Positions 25,180 to 32,341 of a stretch of 32,341 bases of DNA are shown piece after piece; the stretch's first letter is position 1, and each line of letters begins with the position of its first letter. The notes beneath the pieces are model-generated. The model was not told the DNA's origin, searched no databases, and saw only the letters and a list, made by a program, of their open reading frames with translations. The DNA comes from Verrucomicrobiota bacterium (lineage in GTDB: Bacteria; Verrucomicrobiota; Verrucomicrobiia; Chthoniobacterales; UBA10450). A program made the position numbers and the translations under genes. The DNA is taken from contig QHPX01000067.1 of assembly GCA_003219195.1 (NCBI GenBank), positions 1 through 32,341 on the forward strand, in the 5' to 3' direction.

Positions 25180-26028
25180 ATGACCCAAGCCGATTGCGCC
25201 TCGGAAGCGGTTATCTTTCTCCACGTTCCAAAAGCGGCCGGCTCCACGCTCAATCGGCTGATTGAATGGGAATACCCTCTCTTCGAGATGTACTCAATCG
25301 ATCCGGTTTTCTTCAGGTTTTCATGGGCGCACTTGCAGCGCCTCTCGAAGAAACGACTGAGGAGAACGCGTATCTTCAAAGGCCATATGTTGTTTGGCCT
25401 TCACGCGATCCTTCCCCAGCCAGCGACTTACATTACAGTCCTGCGCGAGCCTGTCGACCGCGTGATTTCGGCCTTCTACTTTATGCGCAGCTACAAGCTG
25501 CACCCGTTGTACTGGAAGTTCAAACTTGAGAATTGGAGCCTCGAGGATTTTGTCAGACGCTCGCCCAGAGAGAACGTCCAATGTAAGATTCTCGCCGGAG
25601 CTGAGTATGAGAAACCTTGTACGGCGGAGATCTGTGAAAGAGCGAAGGAGAACCTGGTCCGGTATTTTAGTGTGGTCGGCCTCTCCGAGCGTTTCGAAGA
25701 AAGCCTGGCGCTGATGAAGCTACGCTTCGGTTGGAAATTTCAACGGTATTCGAGCTTTAATGTCACTCGCACTCGGCCGAAGAAAGCCGATCTTCCTCGA
25801 TCGACTCTCGATTTGATTGTGGAGAAAAACTCCTTTGATATCTCGCTCTACGACTGCGCAGCAAACGTATTTCAGACTGCCGTCAACACACACGCAGCCG
25901 AAGTTAGCCAGATCACGCGTGAGTTGGAATCGACGCGAGCGCGAACTCAGACCCCGCTTAGCTCGGCCCTATTTTCGATCCGTGCGGCTGGCCGGAAAGC
26001 TATTAACAGGGCCTATTCCAGTATCTAG
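25180..26028 (+). CDS. PAPS-dependent sulfotransferase 2
   Basis: 282 residues, paralogue of the 22292 gene. FLHVPKAAGSTLNRLIEWEYP (5'-PSB loop), ITVLREPVDRVISAFYFMR (3'-PB motif), ENLVRYFSVVGLSERFEES are conserved between the two. ATG 25180 is chosen because family similarity begins there; the open frame to 25087 adds a basic, Pro-rich stretch. It follows the glycosidase-like gene by ten bases, so the four genes from 22292 form one transcription unit. It converges with the next gene on the other strand, with two bases between the stops. Confidence 0.86.
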   Translation: MTQADCASEAVIFLHVPKAAGSTLNRLIEWEYPLFEMYSIDPVFFRFSWAHLQRLSKKRLRRTRIFKGHMLFGLHAILPQPATYITVLREPVDRVISAFYFMRSYKLHPLYWKFKLENWSLEDFVRRSPRENVQCKILAGAEYEKPCTAEICERAKENLVRYFSVVGLSERFEESLALMKLRFGWKFQRYSSFNVTRTRPKKADLPRSTLDLIVEKNSFDISLYDCAANVFQTAVNTHAAEVSQITRELESTRARTQTPLSSALFSIRAAGRKAINRAYSSI

Positions 26029-26030
26029 GT

Positions 26031-29000
26031 CTAGGGTGTTTTGGCGATACTCTTCGGCTTTGCGCGCTCAACCAACATGACTTTTGCGCGATAGGTTTCA
26101 AATTCGACCTTGCCGGTTTGGTCGAGATAATCCAGCACATTCGGGTCGCTCAATTTTTCGAAGGAAGCATAAGGTGCGAAGACAACCCAGGTGCGACGCG
26201 ACCGAGAAACGGACTCCTGCAACTCCGTCAGATTGCGCACCACAGGTAAGCCAGCAAACTTATCGACGAATCTCGGCTCGGCGAGTAACTGATTATACCC
26301 GGTTTTCGTGCCGAGGAGAGTATCCAACACATAATCGCCCGGCATTCCCGCGTAGTACGCGAACACGTGTGGAATGCCTGGCATAATCAGGTCCCCCGGC
26401 TGGAAGTGACTCTTCACATATTGCGCTGCGCCGCGGTAGTCGTAGCGGTACGTATTCATGCGCGTCATCATGCCCGGTTCATCGCCTCTGCTGGAAAGGG
26501 AGTACTCCTTCATCAGCCATTCGTTGCTTTGCAGAAAGAGCAGAGTCATCACCGCCAGTCCGGTGGCATGCGCAGCAACGCGCGCGACGGTCGAGTTACC
26601 CTCGCGGTGAGCGAGAGAAATAACGCGATCATAAAGCATTATCGCAGCGGCTGTGCCGGCAAGTATGACAAGCGGCTGAAAGTAGTAACAATAGCGTGGA
26701 GACAAAGCGGCTAGGAAGTTCGTGTGGAGAATCCATAGCATAACAAGGACCGTGAAAACATAACGAAATCCACGGTGAGCCCAGCAGAATGGAAGGCCGA
26801 GGAAAATCATGATCGTGAAGAAGACGTGGTTTTCCGACAGCCATAACTTGTCAATATAAAACATTGGAGTATATGCCGGCGTCAGGAAAAAGAGCGACGG
26901 GCCGGCAACATTCGAAAGCCCCGAGCCTAGAAAAAGATAGGGGACGGCGGCGATCGTCCGCGAGCAGTACTGAGCGACGATCACGGCAGCCATGAAGAAG
27001 AGGCATCGGTAGAGATGAAACTCTTTTAACCACCACCATTCGCCCCAGCGAACAACGATCAACGCAATGAAAAAAGCGGGCAGAAGAAAGCCGCTTCCCT
27101 CCCAGGAAAGATAAGTCAGGCAAAACGCGGCCGAAGCTGCGGTCAGATAAGAGCGGTGCAGCGGACGAACTCTGATTGCCTCGTAAAACAACCAAATGGT
27201 TAGCATCGACATGAACTGACATTGCATCGGGTAAAAGGCGTTTTGCGCCCACCGGATATTGATCGGCATGCAGGCGTAAACGAAAGCGGCGAACAGTCCG
27301 ACACGCCAGTTGAAGAGGCGGCGGCCCATCAGGGCGATGATCCCGATGCAGAGCGTCCCCATAACGCAGGCGGGCAACCGCATTGCCCACTCCGAATTGC
27401 CAAAGATCAAGCCGGACAGAGCCAGCGGATAAGGCACTGCCTCATAGGTGGTGGCCCAGCGAACTTCTCCGGCAAACAGGCCATACGGAATACCAAGCGT
27501 GTAGATACCCTTGGATTTTTGTACCAGACCATACTCATCATGATCGAAGGACATGTAACCGAGATTGTGATAGCGCAGACCTAACCCGAGCGCCATAATC
27601 GCTACGAGTAGCAGATAGGGCAAAAGCGCACGGAACTCGGTCTGCTGGAGTTGCGCCATCCGGCTCTTCAAGCCAAAGGCTGTTCGGCCGTTCGCCCAGA
27701 GGTGAAGCAAGCGAATGACTAAAAGGGCCAGAATAGCGCCAATTACAAATTTCGGCTGAAACGACCAGCCCGTTGGAAATCGCAGGTCATAATTTGGAAG
27801 GATCAATAAAAGCAAACCGGCCGCGATTGGGCCATGAAAGAGGGCGTCGCGAGACATGGCGTAGGCGAATGGTTCCCGCCTTCGACCAGCTGCAATTGCG
27901 GATACCAAAAGCCAAACAGCTACGACGGCGATGGCCGTTGACGAAATTACCATGCAAGACTTGGCTAAAGTAGCAAAGCCAGAACGATCAATTGGCCTGG
28001 CTAAGTCTTGCTTAAGATACCCCCACGGCGCCGATCCATCCTTCCCGAATTCGACAGGGCGATGACTTTGCACCAGTTGATTACCGGCCGGTTGATCTCC
28101 TATCTGCCAGCCCGAGTTGGTTTCAAATCGCGCAGTGCTGCCATCCCTGCGGACGAGGAAACCGTTGGCAAAAAGACAGGCCGGACCATGATCAGTGCGA
28201 ACCGCTGCAACGATGGCGTTCGGGCCTTTTTTTATCCAATAGCTAATGTCATAGGCGGACAGAACAGCCGATTCAAAAAGAGAAGTGGTCGTTGTGGCTG
28301 GAGCCTCACCCCCTGTGGCGCTGACCCCTGGAGAAGCGGTCGCTTTGGCTGGAGCCTCACCCCCTGTGGCGCTGACCCCTGGAGAAGTGGTCGTTTTGGC
28401 TGGAGCCTCAATCCCGTTGGCGCTGCCCCCCGGATGCGTTTCCTCACGGTTTTGACTTGGCGAAGCGGTCGGGGCGGCCAGATGGGGAAGCTGTTTCCCT
28501 TGAGCTGAGGAAGGGATCGCGGGGGTGATGGCGTGTCCGTTGACAAGGAGATCGACATCTCCCGAACTCGCCACCTGAATCCATGACTCCTGCCGAGCCT
28601 GGTCCGCATTGATCGAAGTCGAGAAGACGGCCTCGGTTCCGGCGTTCTCGGCCATGATCCATGAACCGGAGGTGGGCAGTTGTAGCAGAAGCGGATTGGT
28701 GTCGACCCAGGCGATCGGAATCGGCTTTTCCTTAATCACGGACCGCCGCGCGTTTGGCCAAAGCTCTTCTTCTACCAGGGGAGAGGTCCACTCCTCCGAG
28801 CCTTCTACAATGCCCTTGTTCGCGCCGACTCTCCAATGCTCGTCCGATAGCAATGAAGTCACTCTGCCACCCGGTTCCTTGATGAGGCCGCGAACGAGAA
28901 GCTGCGCCGAATCCGGGTAAGACGTGCGCGAAATCGAAACGGCGATGACGTTCGTTCCAGCCTTCAAACGCTTTTTGATGTCATAGATTCCAGCTACCCG

Positions 29001-29321
29001 TGTCTTCACAGCGGTTTCTTTTCCGACGGTGCGGCTGTTAACGATAAGTTCGTAGTCATCAGGTGCTGCAACTTCCACCCAGGCCTGCTCCGGTGGCGCG
29101 CTGAGAAACACCTCCTTTCTGAAATAAGCTAGCGGAGCAACCTCCGGAGGTTCGATCCATTGGGCATCGCCGAAATCCAGTTGATACTGGCGCTGCTTAG
29201 GGCTTAAGTAGGTCTGCTGTACGTAGTAGCCGAGCATGAGCCCACAGACCAAGACCAGGGCCCATGACCATCGCTGGGCACGCGGGGGTAGATGTCCAGG
29301 TGGAGTCGATAAAATTTGCAT
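26031..29321 (-). CDS. Large GT-C (GT39/ArnT-like) glycosyltransferase with N-terminal jelly-roll domains
   Basis: 1096 residues. One N-terminal membrane helix (about 18-38) is followed by a galactose-binding-like jelly roll (about 55-190: YFRKEVFLSAPPEQAWVEVA, YDIKKRLKAGTNVIAVS). A second, similar beta domain is interrupted by a Thr/Ala/Pro linker of 17-residue repeats (about 296-345) and resumes AYDISYWIKKGPNAIVAAVR. From about 455 it is polytopic; FDHDEYGLV (near 592) is the catalytic acidic motif of lipid-dependent GT-C enzymes, and MRLPACVMGTL matches the family. It transfers a sugar from a polyprenyl phosphate donor at the periplasmic face; target unknown. Starts three bases after the TPR gene's stop. 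Confidence 0.85.
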   Translation of the reverse strand: MQILSTPPGHLPPRAQRWSWALVLVCGLMLGYYVQQTYLSPKQRQYQLDFGDAQWIEPPEVAPLAYFRKEVFLSAPPEQAWVEVAAPDDYELIVNSRTVGKETAVKTRVAGIYDIKKRLKAGTNVIAVSISRTSYPDSAQLLVRGLIKEPGGRVTSLLSDEHWRVGANKGIVEGSEEWTSPLVEEELWPNARRSVIKEKPIPIAWVDTNPLLLQLPTSGSWIMAENAGTEAVFSTSINADQARQESWIQVASSGDVDLLVNGHAITPAIPSSAQGKQLPHLAAPTASPSQNREETHPGGSANGIEAPAKTTTSPGVSATGGEAPAKATASPGVSATGGEAPATTTTSLFESAVLSAYDISYWIKKGPNAIVAAVRTDHGPACLFANGFLVRRDGSTARFETNSGWQIGDQPAGNQLVQSHRPVEFGKDGSAPWGYLKQDLARPIDRSGFATLAKSCMVISSTAIAVVAVWLLVSAIAAGRRREPFAYAMSRDALFHGPIAAGLLLLILPNYDLRFPTGWSFQPKFVIGAILALLVIRLLHLWANGRTAFGLKSRMAQLQQTEFRALLPYLLLVAIMALGLGLRYHNLGYMSFDHDEYGLVQKSKGIYTLGIPYGLFAGEVRWATTYEAVPYPLALSGLIFGNSEWAMRLPACVMGTLCIGIIALMGRRLFNWRVGLFAAFVYACMPINIRWAQNAFYPMQCQFMSMLTIWLFYEAIRVRPLHRSYLTAASAAFCLTYLSWEGSGFLLPAFFIALIVVRWGEWWWLKEFHLYRCLFFMAAVIVAQYCSRTIAAVPYLFLGSGLSNVAGPSLFFLTPAYTPMFYIDKLWLSENHVFFTIMIFLGLPFCWAHRGFRYVFTVLVMLWILHTNFLAALSPRYCYYFQPLVILAGTAAAIMLYDRVISLAHREGNSTVARVAAHATGLAVMTLLFLQSNEWLMKEYSLSSRGDEPGMMTRMNTYRYDYRGAAQYVKSHFQPGDLIMPGIPHVFAYYAGMPGDYVLDTLLGTKTGYNQLLAEPRFVDKFAGLPVVRNLTELQESVSRSRRTWVVFAPYASFEKLSDPNVLDYLDQTGKVEFETYRAKVMLVERAKPKSIAKTP
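28285..28440 (-). repeat. 51-bp tandem repeat (three units), 17-residue linker repeat
   Basis: GCTGGAGCCTCA recurs at 28297, 28348 and 28399, a period of exactly 51 bases. The unit reads GVSATGGEAPAKATASP on the minus strand. The two central units are nearly identical; the outer ones vary. It keeps the reading frame of the GT-C gene. Confidence 0.9.
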
Positions 29322-29324
29322 GAG

Positions 29325-30677
29325 TTATTCGCCGGCCAGCCGGCTAATCGCCCAGTAATTTACGATCCAATCCGCGGCGTAGGAAAGGTTGTAATAATGG
29401 CGGGCATCGGCATCGCGGCCAAGCTTCGCATAACAATCGCCACCAAGTGAGTAGACATCGGCCACCATGGAGCTATGATCCGCTATAATTTTGACCAAGC
29501 GATTGACCGTCTGGAGCGCGGCTTCGTAACGGGCGAGATCAAAATAGCCACGGGCGAGGTATGGCAGGACATAGACCTCCTGCGTGGGATCATCAGCGAG
29601 CGCCAGTTGCCAGTTGGTCACGGCGCCGCCAATGCCGCCGCCTTGATACAGGGCCAGACCGAGCGCTATACGAGTCTTCGCGGACTCGCGCCGCACGGCC
29701 ACTGCGAGCGCGCCGCCCGCTTCGGCCGCCCGGCTAAACTCGAAAATCGCCTGCTCGTACTCATTTGCCTTTTGTAACTCCAGCGCTCGGCTGATATGTC
29801 GCTCCGGCGAATTATTTTCGATGCCACTCTGCTTCTGGAGGTCGCCAATTGTTGCGTAGAGATTAATATCCTGCGCATGCCATACATCCCATTTCATCGC
29901 CTTTCGGTAGTCAGCGATTGCCTCTTGATTGTGGCCTCGCGCCTTGGCTATCGAGCCACTGTTGAAGTAATGCTGCCCGATTATCGGCGGTGTGAGTACG
30001 ATGGCGAGCGCGCCGACGGGAAGACAGACCGTCGCCAGTCCAGTCGCCATTTTTCCATCCGGCAGACGGCGCATTGCATATACAGCAACCAACAGCGAGC
30101 CTAGCGCAAAGCAGGTCCAGCCAAGCCGGAGGAAGGAAAAGGCAGCGAGAAGGCGCCCACTCGCGGTGTAAAGGATCAGCTGATTCGGGACCACTTCAGG
30201 GGAACCGTAATTTTGGGGAAGGTAATCTTTCGTAAAAATCTTGTGCCATGGCATCGCCTGGAGTTCATCGGTGAGATGGCGGAGCATCATCGGCTGTTGA
30301 AAGGCAATGTGGGCCGGCGTCAGCACGCAGAGTGTGATGAGGACGGCTGCGGCAAGGCTGAGCGCCGAAACGAAAAATCGAAGCAAAACAACTCCGGCAA
30401 TCAAGACAACAATCCCAACAGCGCCGAAAGAGAGCAGAGCAACATGCGGGATGATTCCCGTGTCATGGAACAAAGGCAACTCCAGACCGGAAAGGTTCGA
30501 GCTAATAGGATATTGAACCCATTTAAGGAAAACGGAACCAAGAATCAGAAAGCTGCCAAGGATGAGCAGCCAATAAGCCGCCCAGAACTTAGCGCCTGTC
30601 TCTGCCCATGACGCCAGGCGTTTGGTTATCTTCACGCCTGTCTCTGCCCATGACGTCAGGCGTTTGGTTATCTTCAT
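29325..30677 (-). CDS. Membrane-anchored TPR protein
   Basis: 450 residues. Four or five membrane segments in the first half (FWAAYWLLILGSFLILGS, VALLSFGAVGIVVLIAG, FFVSALSLAAAVLITL, ATGLATVCLPVGALAI), then TPR-type repeats: GHNQEAIADYRKAMKWD, EYEQAIFEFSRAAEAGG, GAVTNWQLALADDP, and YFDLARYEAALQTVNRL. The TPR half probably binds partner proteins on one side of the membrane. Its position between a flippase and a GT-C enzyme suggests a scaffold for envelope glycan export or assembly. ATG 30677 overlaps the flippase stop. The first 28 residues are a duplication, see separate entry. Confidence 0.8.
   Translation of the reverse strand: MKITKRLTSWAETGVKITKRLASWAETGAKFWAAYWLLILGSFLILGSVFLKWVQYPISSNLSGLELPLFHDTGIIPHVALLSFGAVGIVVLIAGVVLLRFFVSALSLAAAVLITLCVLTPAHIAFQQPMMLRHLTDELQAMPWHKIFTKDYLPQNYGSPEVVPNQLILYTASGRLLAAFSFLRLGWTCFALGSLLVAVYAMRRLPDGKMATGLATVCLPVGALAIVLTPPIIGQHYFNSGSIAKARGHNQEAIADYRKAMKWDVWHAQDINLYATIGDLQKQSGIENNSPERHISRALELQKANEYEQAIFEFSRAAEAGGALAVAVRRESAKTRIALGLALYQGGGIGGAVTNWQLALADDPTQEVYVLPYLARGYFDLARYEAALQTVNRLVKIIADHSSMVADVYSLGGDCYAKLGRDADARHYYNLSYAADWIVNYWAISRLAGE
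30594..30677 (-). repeat. 42-bp tandem duplication at the start of the TPR gene
   Basis: Two 42-base units differing at two or three bases encode KITKRLTSWAETG and KITKRLASWAETG. The first unit begins with ATG (30677), the second with GTG (30635), so each carries a possible start codon. Confidence 0.9.
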
Positions 30678-32155
30678 GTGTTGCGTTTAAGTTTCTTCGC
30701 CCAGGACTCGATAAAGGGAGAGACAAACGCAATGCCTTCTCGCGCGTGATGCATCTCCTCCATCGAAAAAGTTTTGAGAGCTAATAGAACAAGCGCATAG
30801 ACAATTACCGAAAGGACCGCCGCGGGAATCTGCCAGAGAAGCCGTCCCCCGCCTGCGGCGAAAAGAACAAGTGTCATCGCGAATCCCCCCGCCAGGGGCT
30901 TCCAGATGACGTTGCCCAGGTTCGCCGGAAAACCGAGCCGCGCCAGTTGAAACATCCAAATTCCAACGATCACCGTTTCAGCGCAGACGAACGCCATGGC
31001 AGGTCCAGCAAACCCAAATCTCGGTATGAGGATAATCAGGAGGAGAATGCGCAAAGCTGAGCCCACACAAGTGCTGGCGAGAAAGCGCCTCTGCTCATCG
31101 AGCGCTGCGAAAAGGTACTGAAACAAGGTCGAGAGGAAGAACGGGACCAGCCCAAGGCCGAGAAGCTGCATCGCGGGAAGTGCGGGCAAAAACTTAGCGC
31201 CCAGGGCCAACCGAAGTATCGGTTTCGACCACGCGATAAAAAAAGCAGCAAGGGGAATACTGCTAAGCGCAAAAAACTTCACGCTCCACTGGTAAGCTTC
31301 CTTGAAGCGTGCCGGCGACAAGTGCGCGGTGCGTGAGTAGAGCGGGTACAGCGGGAGTGAGAGAGTCTGCGGAATCACCCGCAGAGCCATGCTGATTCTA
31401 TAAGGGCCACTAAATAAGCCGACCGTCGTCAGGTTTGTCATCCAGGTAAGGATAAGGATGTCAAGCTGGAGCGCGAGTTGGCGAAGCATGACCCCGCCAC
31501 CCATCGGCAGCGCGGCGATCAGGAGGGATTTCCAGAGCGACACATCAATACGCAGTGGAATGCGTGCGTAAAGGCGTGAGACTACGATATGATAAAAATT
31601 CCACAGAAGCACGTTCGACACAAGATGGGCAATGACGAAGCCGACCAACCCCATCTTCAACTTTATCGTCACGACAATAAAGCCGAGGAGAAGAAGCTTC
31701 TGTACAACAAACCCAAGGTAGTTTAGCTCGTTATCTTCGAAGGCGCGCAGAACGGCGCAATAGCCGGCGGCGTGGAAGGTCGCCATCGTTGCCATGCTCA
31801 TGACCACAGCGGCTATCTTTACATCCGTGCCAAAATGCAGGAATGGAACGATCAGCGCGACCAGAAGACACACCGCAACCGATACAACCCAAATAAGCGA
31901 CGTCGCGGCACCAACCAGCGACACGAGTGATTCGGGATTTTTGGCGATTTCCCGGATCAACATGCGCGGTAAACCAGCATCGGCGAGGAGCTGGAAGAAC
32001 ATGGCAAATGCGAGAACGAAGGAATATTTACCGAATTCGACAACGCTGACCATGCGAGCGATAGTCAGAATGGTAGCCAAATAGACCAAACCCCCAACGA
32101 GGCTGGCTCCGATACCGAAAACCGCGTTTTTGACAATCCGCTGCGACTGCTTCAT
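30674..32155 (-). CDS. Polysaccharide flippase (MOP/Wzx family)
   Basis: 493 residues, about 12-14 membrane helices, including the first helix GIGASLVGGLVYLATILTIA and FGKYSFVLAFAMFFQLLADAGLP, the family's recognisable N-terminal pair. It moves lipid-linked oligosaccharide units across the inner membrane. ATG 32155 is chosen because it overlaps the upstream stop as ATGA; a GTG at 32170 is in frame but less likely. It is the second gene of the minus-strand operon and pairs logically with the sugar-operon glycosyltransferases earlier in the window. Confidence 0.88.
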   Translation of the reverse strand: MKQSQRIVKNAVFGIGASLVGGLVYLATILTIARMVSVVEFGKYSFVLAFAMFFQLLADAGLPRMLIREIAKNPESLVSLVGAATSLIWVVSVAVCLLVALIVPFLHFGTDVKIAAVVMSMATMATFHAAGYCAVLRAFEDNELNYLGFVVQKLLLLGFIVVTIKLKMGLVGFVIAHLVSNVLLWNFYHIVVSRLYARIPLRIDVSLWKSLLIAALPMGGGVMLRQLALQLDILILTWMTNLTTVGLFSGPYRISMALRVIPQTLSLPLYPLYSRTAHLSPARFKEAYQWSVKFFALSSIPLAAFFIAWSKPILRLALGAKFLPALPAMQLLGLGLVPFFLSTLFQYLFAALDEQRRFLASTCVGSALRILLLIILIPRFGFAGPAMAFVCAETVIVGIWMFQLARLGFPANLGNVIWKPLAGGFAMTLVLFAAGGGRLLWQIPAAVLSVIVYALVLLALKTFSMEEMHHAREGIAFVSPFIESWAKKLKRNT

Positions 32156-32341
32156 GGAATCCACTTCCACGTGCCACCGGCTGCTTTCTGCAGGAGCGCG
32201 TAGAACGTGAGCCGTCGCGCTTCGACCCCCTGGAGCTCATCTTGCTTGGCGATGAGATGCAGCTCCTTTTCAATCACGGTTAGCGGCTCAGCAATACCCT
32301 GCTGCTGCTGAGCCTCGAGCACTTGCGCATCCCTCTCGGCT
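32152..32341 (-). CDS. C-terminal end of a probable TolC-family outer-membrane factor (5' end outside window)
   Basis: The minus-strand frame from the window edge ends with 62 residues: RDAQVLEAQQQQGIAEPL, TVIEKELHLIAKQDELQGVE, then ALLQKAAGGTWKWIP and TGA. The pattern (G-x3-L-TVxxxE-x-L, coiled region, and a final KAxGGxW) matches the last helices of TolC/NodT-like proteins, but only the tail is visible. The stop overlaps the flippase start, so it begins or continues this operon. Confidence 0.5.
   Translation of the reverse strand, partial: AERDAQVLEAQQQQGIAEPLTVIEKELHLIAKQDELQGVEARRLTFYALLQKAAGGTWKWIP

Noticed and set aside
1-32341. CRISPR array, transposase or phage genes
   Set aside because: No regularly spaced short repeats, DDE/tyrosine recombinase motifs or phage structural proteins were found; mobility is inferred only from the tRNA fragment and the duplication.

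Overview
The window looks like a chromosomal piece of a free-living, probably soil-dwelling bacterium with a menaquinone-type respiratory chain. Gene styles (EtfD-type oxidoreductase, kelch propeller, matrixin and FG-GAP/UnbV remnants, large GT-C proteins, polysaccharide genes) are most like Verrucomicrobiota, with Acidobacteriota as an alternative. This is inference only: no rRNA or marker gene is present.

Layout. (1) 1-4842, plus strand: a fatty-acid or branched-acyl oxidation module, with the 3' part of an acyl-CoA dehydrogenase, both ETF subunits and the membrane FeS/cytochrome-b protein that passes ETF electrons to quinone. (2) 4997-6118, minus: a secreted seven-blade kelch propeller. 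(3) 6119-7646: a gene-poor scar zone with a 5' half of tRNA-Ala(GGC), a 26-nt alternating purine-pyrimidine tract and an inverted C-terminal fragment of a flavin halogenase. (4) 7647-12760, plus: a tightly overlapped surface-sugar operon (NDP-sugar epimerase, DegT aminotransferase, GT4 glycosyltransferase, AlkP-superfamily phosphohydrolase); the last gene carries two opposite single-base frameshifts. (5) 13044-14470, minus: three decayed genes. (6) 14483-18176, plus: two KAS III-like ketosynthases in tandem and a flavin-dependent halogenase, all interrupted. An LpxL-like acyltransferase (20370-21347) and an acyl carrier protein (21547-21837, minus) nearby suggest one biosynthetic locus for a halogenated acyl product. 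(7) 22292-26028, plus: two paralogous PAPS-type sulfotransferases flanking a secreted esterase and a frameshifted TIM-barrel glycosidase-like gene. (8) 26031-32341, minus: a close-packed envelope operon (TolC-like end, flippase, TPR membrane protein, 1096-residue GT-C transferase with jelly-roll domains).

The main themes are a possible ketosynthase-pair/halogenase/ACP/acyltransferase pathway that has no obvious match to a system I know, and a striking concentration of frameshifts, deletions and a nonsense codon between about 11.8 and 25 kb. The flanking modules are clean. The lesions may be real decay, or partly base-calling errors in homopolymers. Read-level data would decide this.
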